Part shown: positions 45,702 through 53,618 of the stretch, piece after piece
How the letters are laid out: each line of letters begins with the position of its first letter
Position numbering within the stretch: position 1 is the first letter of the stretch
NCBI RefSeq assembly: GCF_029016485.1
Contig: NZ_CP092106.1
Coordinates: 2,914,001-2,978,000 of the forward strand
Length of the DNA: 64,000 bases
Direction: 5' to 3'
Source: Vibrio sp. JC009
GTDB lineage: Bacteria > Pseudomonadota > Gammaproteobacteria > Enterobacterales > Vibrionaceae
The notes under the pieces: model-generated
What the model was told of the DNA's origin: nothing
Seen by the model: the letters and a program-made list of their open reading frames with translations, nothing else
Databases searched by the model: none
Translations under genes and position numbers: made by a program

Positions 45702-47010
45702 CTGGCCTAGAGTTCAGATCTCAGAAGTATGCGAGTTAATAGTTGACTGTGTGAATAAAACAGCTCCACGAGTCGAGTATGAGACTCCATATAAAATGAT
45801 CCGAACCCCAAATATAAAAGGGGGGAAGATTTCTCGTGATGATTGCCGATTCGTGACCGAAGATACTTACGAAAAATGGACTCGACGAGCAAAGGTGCTT
45901 CGAAATGATGTATTGCTTACAAGAGAAGCTCCGATGGGAGAAGTTGGTATAGTCGATTTTGACGACACGGTATTTCTCGGTCAAAGAATAATGCAGTACA
46001 GAGCGGACAAATCAAAAATTGATCCTCACTTTTTGTTATATAGCTTTTTATCAAAAGATTTACAGCACCAGTTCAATATGCATGAGGGTAGTGGTTCTGT
46101 TGTGAGCCATATTCGTGTTCCTGATTGCTCAAAGTTTGAATTGAATCTGCCTCCTTTGAGGATTCAAAAAGAGATATCAAACGTACTAAAACAAATAGAT
46201 CGAAAGATTTCGGTCAACACCCAAACCAACCAAACTCTAGAAGATATGGCGCAAGCCATCTTCAAGTCATGGTTTGTCGATTTCGATCCGGTAACAGCCA
46301 AAATGAATGGTGAGCAAACGGAAGGCATGGACAAGGCCACTGCCTCGCTTTTCCCGGAAAAGCTCGTTGAAAGCGACTTAGGTCTGATACCGGAAGGTTG
46401 GGAAATAAAAGTAACTCAAGATCTGTTTGAAGTTAAAGATGGCACGCATGACTCCCCTAAAAAAGCTGAAGAAGGCCATTATCTTGTTACTTCTAAGCAC
46501 ATAACTAAGGGAAAAATAGATACCTCATCGGCATACCTAATTAGCGATGATGACTTTGAAAAAGTTAACCTGCGTAGCAAAGTTGATACCCTCGATATTC
46601 TCTTAACTATGATTGGAACTGTTGGTGAAGTTGTTGTTGTTCATGACGATCCTGTTGAATTTGCGATAAAAAATGTTGGATTGTTTAAAACATCGCAGCG
46701 ACCAGATCTTGTTTGGTTGTTTTTCTGGCATCTTCAGAGCTACAAAATGAAGCATTATCTCGAGGTAAGAATGGCAGGAACTACTCAGCAATATCTGACT
46801 TTGAAGACCTTAAGAACAATCCCTGTTCTACTACCTCCAAAGGAATTGCTGGATAAGTTTAATGGCTTAATGACTCCTTTGATGGAAAAGATTTCAGAGA
46901 ATCATAACCAAAATGAAACGCTATCTGGAGTGCGCGATACCCTGCTTCCTAAATTGCTTTCCGGCGAAATCGAGTTAGCACAAAACGACGAATTGACAGA
47001 GGTAAGTTGA
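45691..47010 (+). CDS. hsdS: Type I restriction specificity subunit HsdS
   Basis: 439 aa with two target-recognition domains (about 1-160 and 230-390). The conserved helices after each TRD are visible: LPPLRIQKEISNVLKQIDRKI and, at the C-terminus, LLPPKELLDKFNGLMTPLMEKI. The central hallmark AQAIFKSWFVDFDPV is intact. The two TRDs read half-sites of a bipartite target; the target cannot be read from the sequence. Its stop overlaps the next start as TGATG. Confidence 0.93.
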   Translation: MSCNWPRVQISEVCELIVDCVNKTAPRVEYETPYKMIRTPNIKGGKISRDDCRFVTEDTYEKWTRRAKVLRNDVLLTREAPMGEVGIVDFDDTVFLGQRIMQYRADKSKIDPHFLLYSFLSKDLQHQFNMHEGSGSVVSHIRVPDCSKFELNLPPLRIQKEISNVLKQIDRKISVNTQTNQTLEDMAQAIFKSWFVDFDPVTAKMNGEQTEGMDKATASLFPEKLVESDLGLIPEGWEIKVTQDLFEVKDGTHDSPKKAEEGHYLVTSKHITKGKIDTSSAYLISDDDFEKVNLRSKVDTLDILLTMIGTVGEVVVVHDDPVEFAIKNVGLFKTSQRPDLVWLFFWHLQSYKMKHYLEVRMAGTTQQYLTLKTLRTIPVLLPPKELLDKFNGLMTPLMEKISENHNQNETLSGVRDTLLPKLLSGEIELAQNDELTEVS

Positions 47011-47939
47011 TGACTACCCGAGTAGAAATGATTATCGAAACGCTGAAAGCGAATCCCGACAAAAAATTTACTGCTCGGGATCTCGCAAAAGAGTTTATGG
47101 TTCGTTACCCGGAGGCAATTGCAGAAAAGCAGATGAATCCTCGTTACGACACCGAAGAGAAACTCATCGCACAACTAGCAGCGGAAGTGGGAGGTCAGCG
47201 TACCAGAAGGGCTCAAAAAGCATGTGCCAATGTGGCAACTCGCGATAAGCCTCGTCCACGAATATATTACTGGAATGATAATCCAGAAACTCTTTCTATT
47301 GACGATGCAAATGATGATATTGATGAGCCAGAAGTTGATACCCCGTTAGTGTCGCAAAGCTTCAGTGAGCATGATCTGTATCCGATGCTAATTGAGTATC
47401 TCAGTAAAGACCTTGGTTTATTTTGCCAACGTATTGATGAGCGAAAGTCGAAGAATACTCATGGTAGCGGTGGTAATCATTGGTTACATCCAGATATTGT
47501 CGCTCTGGAGCCTCTTGATCAAGAGTGGGATGAAATTGTCCGTACCTGTGTGCGCAGTGGAAATCACAGCTCAACTCGTCTCTGGTCATTCGAAGTCAAG
47601 AAGCACCTCACCAAGGGAAATGTACGTAAATGCTTCTTCCAAGCGGTTTCTAATTCTAGTTGGGCCAACTTCGGTTATTTAGTTGCTACGGGATTAAACG
47701 CTGATGTAGAGGCAGAACTTCAAATGCTTAGCAGCCTCCACGGAATAGGTGTGTTGATACTTGATACCGAGTCTCTTTTTGACAGCCAAATACTTATCCC
47801 TGCCAAAGAGCGCAACGGTGTCGATTGGCAGTCTGCAAACCGCATCGTCTTAGAAAATTCAGATTTTCACCACTACATAGAACAAGTGGGCATTTACAAT
47901 CAAACAGGCCGACTAATAACAAGTGCGTGGAACAAATAG
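47010..47939 (+). CDS. HARE-HTH and PD-(D/E)XK-like protein within the type I operon (309 aa)
   Basis: 309 aa from ATG 47010, with GAGG before it. N-terminal residues about 3-75 match the HARE-HTH winged-helix pattern (VEMIIETLKANPDKKFTARDL). After an acidic linker, residues about 120-300 look like a restriction-endonuclease-like fold: Asp in LHPDIVAL, then SFEVKKHLTK (ExK) and a following helix. This is the arrangement of the COG2958/HrgA-like proteins found with restriction systems. HARE-HTH domains are thought to sense modified DNA. It sits between hsdS and hsdR in the same operon and may be a second nuclease or regulator. Confidence 0.7.
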   Translation: MTTRVEMIIETLKANPDKKFTARDLAKEFMVRYPEAIAEKQMNPRYDTEEKLIAQLAAEVGGQRTRRAQKACANVATRDKPRPRIYYWNDNPETLSIDDANDDIDEPEVDTPLVSQSFSEHDLYPMLIEYLSKDLGLFCQRIDERKSKNTHGSGGNHWLHPDIVALEPLDQEWDEIVRTCVRSGNHSSTRLWSFEVKKHLTKGNVRKCFFQAVSNSSWANFGYLVATGLNADVEAELQMLSSLHGIGVLILDTESLFDSQILIPAKERNGVDWQSANRIVLENSDFHHYIEQVGIYNQTGRLITSAWNK

Positions 47940-47960
47940 ATAACGTCAGGAAATAACATA

Positions 47961-50900
47961 ATGATTACTGAAGATCAGTTGGAAACTCAATGTCTGGAGT
48001 GGTTTACCGGGCAAGGTTATCTCTACAAAAACGGCTATGATATTGCTCCTGATGGGGATTCGCCTGAACGAGAAGATTATCACCAAGTCGTTCTAAAACA
48101 ACGGCTATTAACTCAACTTGAAGTCATCAACCCAACTGTTCCACAGGAAGCGCTAAGCCGGGTAGTTACTACCATAACCACTCCAGAATCTCCGATCCTG
48201 ATTAAAAATAACCGGGGTTTCCATAAGTACGTCATAGAAGGGGTTCCTGTTGAGTTCACTGCTATCAAAGGCGGCGTTCCTGTCACAAAGCATACGCATG
48301 TTTCCCTGATTGATTTTAATAATCCTGACAAGAATGAATTCTTGGTTGTAAACCAGTTCACCATCACAGGAACCAAAGGGAATCGCCGCCCGGATGTAGT
48401 GGTGTTTATCAATGGATTACCTATTGCGGTGCTGGAGCTTAAAAATCCTGCTGATGAACACGCAGACATTTGGAATGCGTACAACCAGCTCCAAACCTAT
48501 AAAGACGAGATCGCAGATCTATTTGTATTTAACGAAGCTCTGATCATTAGTGATGGATGGACTGCTCGTGTGGGATCATTAACCGCAAACAAAGAACGGT
48601 TTCTTCCGTGGAAAACAGTCTCATCTGAAGATGACAAGCCGTTGCTAGAGTTTCAATTAGAAACCATGGTTCGAGGCTTTTTTAAGCAAGAGCTGTTATT
48701 GGACTACATCCGCTACTTCGTTCTTTTTGAAACGGACAATGACAACATCATAAAAAAAATAGCCGGATATCATCAATTCCATGCTGTGCGTGCCGCCGTT
48801 GATGCCACTGTGCTTGCGGCCAATAAAACCGGGAATTTTATTGAGACGGCCATTCCTGCATTAGATAACATTAGACAGGGCTCTGGTAAAGCGGGAGTGG
48901 TATGGCATACCCAAGGTAGCGGTAAATCTATCTCTATGGTTTGTTATGCCAGCAAGCTTCTGCAACAGCCTTTAATGAACAACCCAACTATCGTTGTAGT
49001 CACAGATCGAAATGATCTTGATGGACAGTTGTTTAATACATTTGGCATGGCTCAGGAGACGCTTAAGCAGATCCCGCAGCAGGCCGATGATCGAGATGAA
49101 CTAAGGGAACTGCTTTTAGGTCGTCAATCTGGTGGGATTATCTTCACCACTATCCAGAAATTTGCTCTTTTAGCGGAGGAAACAGAGCACCCGGTGCTAT
49201 CTGAACGAGCCAATATTGTTGTTGTCTCCGACGAAGCCCATCGAAGCCAATACGGGAACAAGGCAAAACTTACAAAGATCAAAGACGAAAATGGCTCTGT
49301 AATGGGTCATAAGTACGTTTACGGTTATTCTAAGTATATGCGTGACGCTTTGCCTAATGCCTCGTTTATAGGCTTCACAGGGACGCCTATCGCTATGGAT
49401 GACAAGGATACCCGAGGTGTCTTTGGTGATTACGTTTCTGTGTACGATATCCAAGACGCTGTGGACGACGGTGCTACCGTGCCTATTTACTACGAATCAC
49501 GTCTTGCGAAACTGGATATCAACCAAGAAGAAATTGACGAGCTCAACGATCAGGTAGACGACGAGATTGGTGAGGATGAAGAGACTGAATCCCGCGAAAA
49601 GATTAAATCCCAATGGTCTGCTCTGGAGAAGTTGGTCGGGGCCAAGCCTCGTGTAGAGCAGGTTGCCAAAGATTTGGTTGAGCACTTTACTACCCGGACT
49701 GCAACCTTTCCCGGCAAGACGATGATAGTCGCAATGAGCCGTGAGATTTGCGTTGATATCTATGATGCTATCGTTGCTCTGAAGCCGGAGTGGCACAATC
49801 CAGATCCTGATAAGGGGGCGATAAAGATCGTTATGACTGGTTCGGCAGCGGACAAGGAGAAGCTTCAGCCCCATATCTACGATAAGAAGACCAAAAAGCT
49901 ATTTGAGAAACGCTATAAAGACACGGAAGATGAACTGCAACTGGTTATCGTACGTGATATGTGGCTAACAGGTTTTGATGCGCCATGCTGTCATACCATG
50001 TATGTCGATAAGCCGATGAAGGGGCACAACCTGATGCAGGCAATCGCCCGTGTTAACCGGGTGTTTAAGGACAAACCCGGCGGGCTAGTTGTTGACTATA
50101 TCGGCATCGCAAACGAGCTGAAAAATGCTCTAAAAACCTATACCAATAGCCAAGGTAAGGGGCAGCCAACCGTTGACACAGCAGAAGCGTTTTCTGTTCT
50201 GATGGAAAAAGTAGATATTGTCCGAGGGATGTTCGCAACTCCTGTTGAGGGCTCCGTATTTAATTACCGCCCGGATTATGAGACCGATGCACTTAGGTTG
50301 CTTCCGGGGGCTGTTAACCACCTATCTGGCCTGACTAACGCTAAAGGCGAGAGAGATGGTAAGCGTCGTTTCCTTGATGTAATGGCTGCATTGATGAAAG
50401 CTTTCTCGCTTTGCAACACCATGGACGAAACACAGGGATATAAAAATGAGATCGCGTTCTTTTCAGCAATCAAAACCGCCTTTATCAAGCATTCTACGGT
50501 AGACAAAAAACGTAGTGATGAAGAACGAAACTCTGCTCTGAAACAGATTCTGGACAACGCTGTTGTGGCTGAAGGTGTTGATGATATCTTTAAGATGGTT
50601 GGGCTCGACAAGCCAAACATTGGCCTGCTTTCTGAAGAGTTCCTTGAAGATGTTAAGCACATGAAGGAACGTAACTTGGCAGTCGAGCTTCTGGAAAAGC
50701 TACTTCGGGATGAGGTAAAGGCTCGGATGAAAAATGATGTGGTTCAGGAGAAAAAGTACTCTGACCGTATCATGGGCACCCTAAAAAAGTATCATAACCG
50801 GAATATTGAAACTGCTCAGGTTATTGAAGAGCTGATCCAGTGGGCCAAAGAGATGCAGGCCGATGCTGAAATGATGGGTAAGTTAAACCTTTCTGTAGAC

Positions 50901-51173
50901 GAGATCGCTTTCTACCGCGCTTTGGTTACCAACGAGGCTTCTGTTAGAGAACTCGGTGATGACAACCTTCGAAAGCTTGCGATTGAGCTAACTCACCAAC
51001 TTAGGAAGTCTGCTACTGTTGACTGGCAAAAGCGGGAGAGTGTTCGTGCTCGTATGCGTAACCTTGTCCGCCGACTTCTACGCCGTTGGAAATACCCACC
51101 GGATGCTGCTGAGGAGGCTATCAAGCTAGTGCTTGAGCAGGCTGAAGTGTTGGCTGACGAGTGGTATGCCTGA
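47961..51173 (+). CDS. hsdR: Type I restriction endonuclease subunit HsdR
   Basis: 1070 aa. The nuclease domain is at about residues 140-210, with the PD-(D/E)XK pair RRPDVVVF and AVLELKN. The translocase follows: Walker A HTQGSGKSIS (about 315), DEAH box VSDEAHRSQYG (about 424), FTGTPI, and motif VI QAIARVNRV. A C-terminal helical region binds the methylase core. It translocates DNA and cuts at a distance from unmethylated sites. GGAAA precedes the start. The operon ends at the hairpin at 51181. Confidence 0.95.
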   Translation: MITEDQLETQCLEWFTGQGYLYKNGYDIAPDGDSPEREDYHQVVLKQRLLTQLEVINPTVPQEALSRVVTTITTPESPILIKNNRGFHKYVIEGVPVEFTAIKGGVPVTKHTHVSLIDFNNPDKNEFLVVNQFTITGTKGNRRPDVVVFINGLPIAVLELKNPADEHADIWNAYNQLQTYKDEIADLFVFNEALIISDGWTARVGSLTANKERFLPWKTVSSEDDKPLLEFQLETMVRGFFKQELLLDYIRYFVLFETDNDNIIKKIAGYHQFHAVRAAVDATVLAANKTGNFIETAIPALDNIRQGSGKAGVVWHTQGSGKSISMVCYASKLLQQPLMNNPTIVVVTDRNDLDGQLFNTFGMAQETLKQIPQQADDRDELRELLLGRQSGGIIFTTIQKFALLAEETEHPVLSERANIVVVSDEAHRSQYGNKAKLTKIKDENGSVMGHKYVYGYSKYMRDALPNASFIGFTGTPIAMDDKDTRGVFGDYVSVYDIQDAVDDGATVPIYYESRLAKLDINQEEIDELNDQVDDEIGEDEETESREKIKSQWSALEKLVGAKPRVEQVAKDLVEHFTTRTATFPGKTMIVAMSREICVDIYDAIVALKPEWHNPDPDKGAIKIVMTGSAADKEKLQPHIYDKKTKKLFEKRYKDTEDELQLVIVRDMWLTGFDAPCCHTMYVDKPMKGHNLMQAIARVNRVFKDKPGGLVVDYIGIANELKNALKTYTNSQGKGQPTVDTAEAFSVLMEKVDIVRGMFATPVEGSVFNYRPDYETDALRLLPGAVNHLSGLTNAKGERDGKRRFLDVMAALMKAFSLCNTMDETQGYKNEIAFFSAIKTAFIKHSTVDKKRSDEERNSALKQILDNAVVAEGVDDIFKMVGLDKPNIGLLSEEFLEDVKHMKERNLAVELLEKLLRDEVKARMKNDVVQEKKYSDRIMGTLKKYHNRNIETAQVIEELIQWAKEMQADAEMMGKLNLSVDEIAFYRALVTNEASVRELGDDNLRKLAIELTHQLRKSATVDWQKRESVRARMRNLVRRLLRRWKYPPDAAEEAIKLVLEQAEVLADEWYA

Positions 51174-51180
51174 GTTAAGC

Positions 51181-51217
51181 CGTGTATCTAATAAGGTGTA
51201 AGATATATAGATACACG
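51181..51217. terminator. Hairpin between convergent hsdR and helicase genes
   Basis: Perfect 10-bp stem CGTGTATCTA (51181-51190) with TAGATACACG (51208-51217), 17-base loop, between two convergent genes. It has no strong T run on either side. Confidence 0.6.
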
Positions 51218-51223
51218 AGTGAC

Positions 51224-52636
51224 TCACAATGTTAAAAATGCTGCGATCACTCTTTCTCTAAACTGCCCCAGATTAATCTCGCTTAAGCCGGTGAGAGGGT
51301 TCGGAGTTGTGCCCACCGTTGTATTGGAACCTGTAGGTGTAGGTGATGGCGTCTCTGGGCCCCAAAATAGGTCACCTTCTTGTTTTGGCGGTTTTCCGGC
51401 CTTGGGCTCTGATGTACTTGGGGTGTCCAGCGTACTATCTCCCGGACAAGGGGGGGCAGCTTTATCCGCTTTGATATACAGACAAGAGTCGGGAATATCC
51501 TTCTCAATTTCTTCTGCAAATGCGACCAGGCTTTCTTCAGCAAAAGTGTATAACCAGGCCTGCTGGTTCAAGGCATCGTTAGTACGTAGTACTCTACCTA
51601 AAACCTGTCGGAAATAGAGTTCTGTTTTGACGGCACTTAAGTGGCAGCACACTTGTAAACGAGGAATGTCTGTTCCTTCACTGATCATTCCAACGCTGAT
51701 TATCCATTGCGTATCCCCATGCCTAAATTGGTCTATTGTATCTAATGGTTTATCATGATGATAAGTAACGATTTCAGTAGACTGGTTGTATACCGTCGAC
51801 AATATTTTTTGTATATCAATGGCATGCTTAACGGATGCCGCTACAACCAGCCCTCCGGCATTTGGATTGTCATACCGTATCTCTTTTAGTTTTTGGCAAC
51901 CTAATCCCAGCAAATAGGTCATTGCTTCTTTGTTATGCAAAATGTTTTGATACGATACCGATGATTGCTTCAATAGCTCTAAGATGGAGGAGTAGTTTTT
52001 TGTTTCTCCATCATCTGAAACGGAAAGCTGATCGTTGTCGACCAGCACTATTTTGGGTGCCCGGCATACATTGTCTCTGATCGCTTGTTTAAGTCCGTAC
52101 TGATAGTCACACTTAATATCCCCGTCCGGATAAATGTATTCAACCAAAGTAATAGGCATCAAGTCCGAACGCCAGGGTGTTCCAGTGAGTCCCAAGGTGT
52201 ATTTAGCGATACCGGAAATCTGCGAAAGGATCTGCTCTCCCCACACATTTGCGTTTTCTAATTCATCTCCTGAGCAATGATGAAGTTCATCAAATACAGC
52301 TAGCACACGATATTTCTGTAATGTACTCCAGAAGCTTTCTTTCTGATACTTCATTGATTGATAGGTAAAGGACGCTCCGAGTGCACCCAGGCCTCCGTGG
52401 AATCCACAGTTTAGTTTCCACGCAAAGGTTCCTTGTATGCCCTGAGCGATAGTTAGGGAAGGCGAAAAGCAAAGAACCAGGTCTATTTCATCGGCTTCAA
52501 GCAGCCTTTTTGCTACCTCTGCAGCCATGACTGTTTTACCTGCACCGGGTGTCGCTTGAACTTGAAAGTGGCGCTTACCAGATAAATAGTTTTCAACTGC
52601 AAGGGATACGCTTTCAGCTTGCCAGTTCCTTAGCAT
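51224..52636 (-). CDS. SF2 (DEAH-like) helicase with Pro/Thr-rich tail (470 aa)
   Basis: Q-motif-like RNWQAESVSLA, Walker A TPGAGKT (about residue 30), DELHHCSGDE as the DExH box (about 116), LTGTPWR (about 152), and motif VI QVLGRVLRT (about 367). The core is a compact restriction-type ATPase. The last 80 residues form a Pro/Thr/Ser-rich linker (PETPSPTPTGSN) and a short conserved helix. It overlaps its upstream partner by 7 bp. No nuclease domain is visible. I know helicase/winged-helix pairs from mobile islands, but no specific function. Confidence 0.85.
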   Translation of the reverse strand: MLRNWQAESVSLAVENYLSGKRHFQVQATPGAGKTVMAAEVAKRLLEADEIDLVLCFSPSLTIAQGIQGTFAWKLNCGFHGGLGALGASFTYQSMKYQKESFWSTLQKYRVLAVFDELHHCSGDELENANVWGEQILSQISGIAKYTLGLTGTPWRSDLMPITLVEYIYPDGDIKCDYQYGLKQAIRDNVCRAPKIVLVDNDQLSVSDDGETKNYSSILELLKQSSVSYQNILHNKEAMTYLLGLGCQKLKEIRYDNPNAGGLVVAASVKHAIDIQKILSTVYNQSTEIVTYHHDKPLDTIDQFRHGDTQWIISVGMISEGTDIPRLQVCCHLSAVKTELYFRQVLGRVLRTNDALNQQAWLYTFAEESLVAFAEEIEKDIPDSCLYIKADKAAPPCPGDSTLDTPSTSEPKAGKPPKQEGDLFWGPETPSPTPTGSNTTVGTTPNPLTGLSEINLGQFRERVIAAFLTL

Positions 52637-53178
52637 GACGACTCCGCGCGTTGTATTAGGCTAATAGCGTGGTTTAGGGCATTGACTTTAACAAGATATA
52701 CAACAGATTGCTCTCGTGATTCTTCCGACTTAGTGAGTAGCTCTGTTTCAATATCCGGTAGCCGTTCGGCAAGATGTCGATATTCATCGACTTCTGTCAG
52801 TGCTATCTTCAGTTCCACTTCAAAACGTAACTTTTCTTGTATTAGGTCATTTAAATTACTTTTCTCGGAACTACTGGTTGTCTCTAGTGCACCAGATGTG
52901 ACTGTTCGAGTACTTGGTGTAAATTCAGTAGCATGAAATAACTCGGTTTTGTGATAAGTCGTTTTCCTTCCTTTGCCTTTAGTTGTGACCAAACCCAGTT
53001 GTTTTAGCTTCAACATATGCCGGTATATAAACTTTCTTGCATCATGTGTGCTAGTAAAATCTCTTGAGGATTTAATTAGCTCGTTTCTAAATTCAGGTAT
53101 GGTTAAACCATCTAAATTCTTATCTATCAATAAGATGTAAACTCTATTATTAAGATATGACTTACCACTCATCGTCAT
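52630..53178 (-). CDS. Winged-helix protein with coiled coil, partner of the helicase (182 aa)
   Basis: 182 aa. Residues about 10-80 look like a winged helix (TIPEFRNELIK... KLKQLGLVTTKGKGRKTTYHKT), followed by a Ser/Thr linker and a coiled coil (about 110-175). The start is ATG 53178 or the ATG two codons later. The start lies 18 bp from the nearest XRE operator, so the pair is probably under control of the divergent regulator. It overlaps the helicase by 7 bp. No specific family recognised. Confidence 0.6.
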   Translation of the reverse strand: MTMSGKSYLNNRVYILLIDKNLDGLTIPEFRNELIKSSRDFTSTHDARKFIYRHMLKLKQLGLVTTKGKGRKTTYHKTELFHATEFTPSTRTVTSGALETTSSSEKSNLNDLIQEKLRFEVELKIALTEVDEYRHLAERLPDIETELLTKSEESREQSVVYLVKVNALNHAISLIQRAESSC

Positions 53179-53195
53179 TTTAACTCGTTACAGAA

Positions 53196-53212
53196 ACTAA
53201 GGATTGCTTAGT
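53196..53212. promoter_or_regulatory. Operator 1 of the divergent XRE regulator
   Basis: Perfect inverted repeat ACTAAG-GATTG-CTTAGT, 17 bp. Its centre lies 34 bp, about three helical turns, from that of operator 2. Confidence 0.8.
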
Positions 53213-53228
53213 ATACAGAAATAAGCAA

Positions 53229-53247
53229 AACTAAGAAAATCTTAGTT
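53229..53247. promoter_or_regulatory. Operator 2 of the divergent XRE regulator
   Basis: Perfect inverted repeat AACTAAG-AAAAT-CTTAGTT, 19 bp, identical in arms to operator 1. It ends 29 bp before the XRE start codon, so it should give autoregulation. A third half-site, GACTAAAG, stands at about 53255. Confidence 0.8.
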
Positions 53248-53276
53248 ATGTAGAGACTAAAGATTATGAAAGATAA

Positions 53277-53606
53277 GTGTCGTCCAATAACCCAATCCCA
53301 TTGCGTCTTAAAGAAGCACGAAAAAAAGCAAACATATCCCAAAAAGAGCTTGGGATACGCATAGGCATGGATGAAAGCTCGGCAAGTCCACGGATGAATC
53401 AGTATGAGAAAGGCAAGCATACACCGGATGTGCAGACTCTGAAGCTGATAGCAAAGGAACTAGGAGTGCCTCTGAACTACTTCTTTTGTGAGGATGATAC
53501 TTCGGCTAAGTTGGCTATCGCGATTTCGAAGCTATCTTCCATGCAGCAAGAACAGCTCCTGGATTACGTTGATAGCCTCTTGCCCAAAGAACAACAAGAA
53601 CAATAG
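53277..53606 (+). CDS. XRE-family transcriptional regulator
   Basis: 109 aa from GTG 53277 (MSSNNPIPLRLKEARKKANI). The helix-turn-helix is clear: ISQKELGIRIGMDESSASPRMNQYEKGKHTPDVQTLK across residues 20-56. A short C-terminal helix (SSMQQEQLLDYVDSLL) may dimerise. It is divergent from the helicase pair, with two perfect operators between. It converges on the RecD-like gene, with 12 bp between stops. The role is likely repression of the helicase operon and itself. Confidence 0.88.
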   Translation: MSSNNPIPLRLKEARKKANISQKELGIRIGMDESSASPRMNQYEKGKHTPDVQTLKLIAKELGVPLNYFFCEDDTSAKLAIAISKLSSMQQEQLLDYVDSLLPKEQQEQ

Positions 53607-53618
53607 GCTTCAAGGTGA

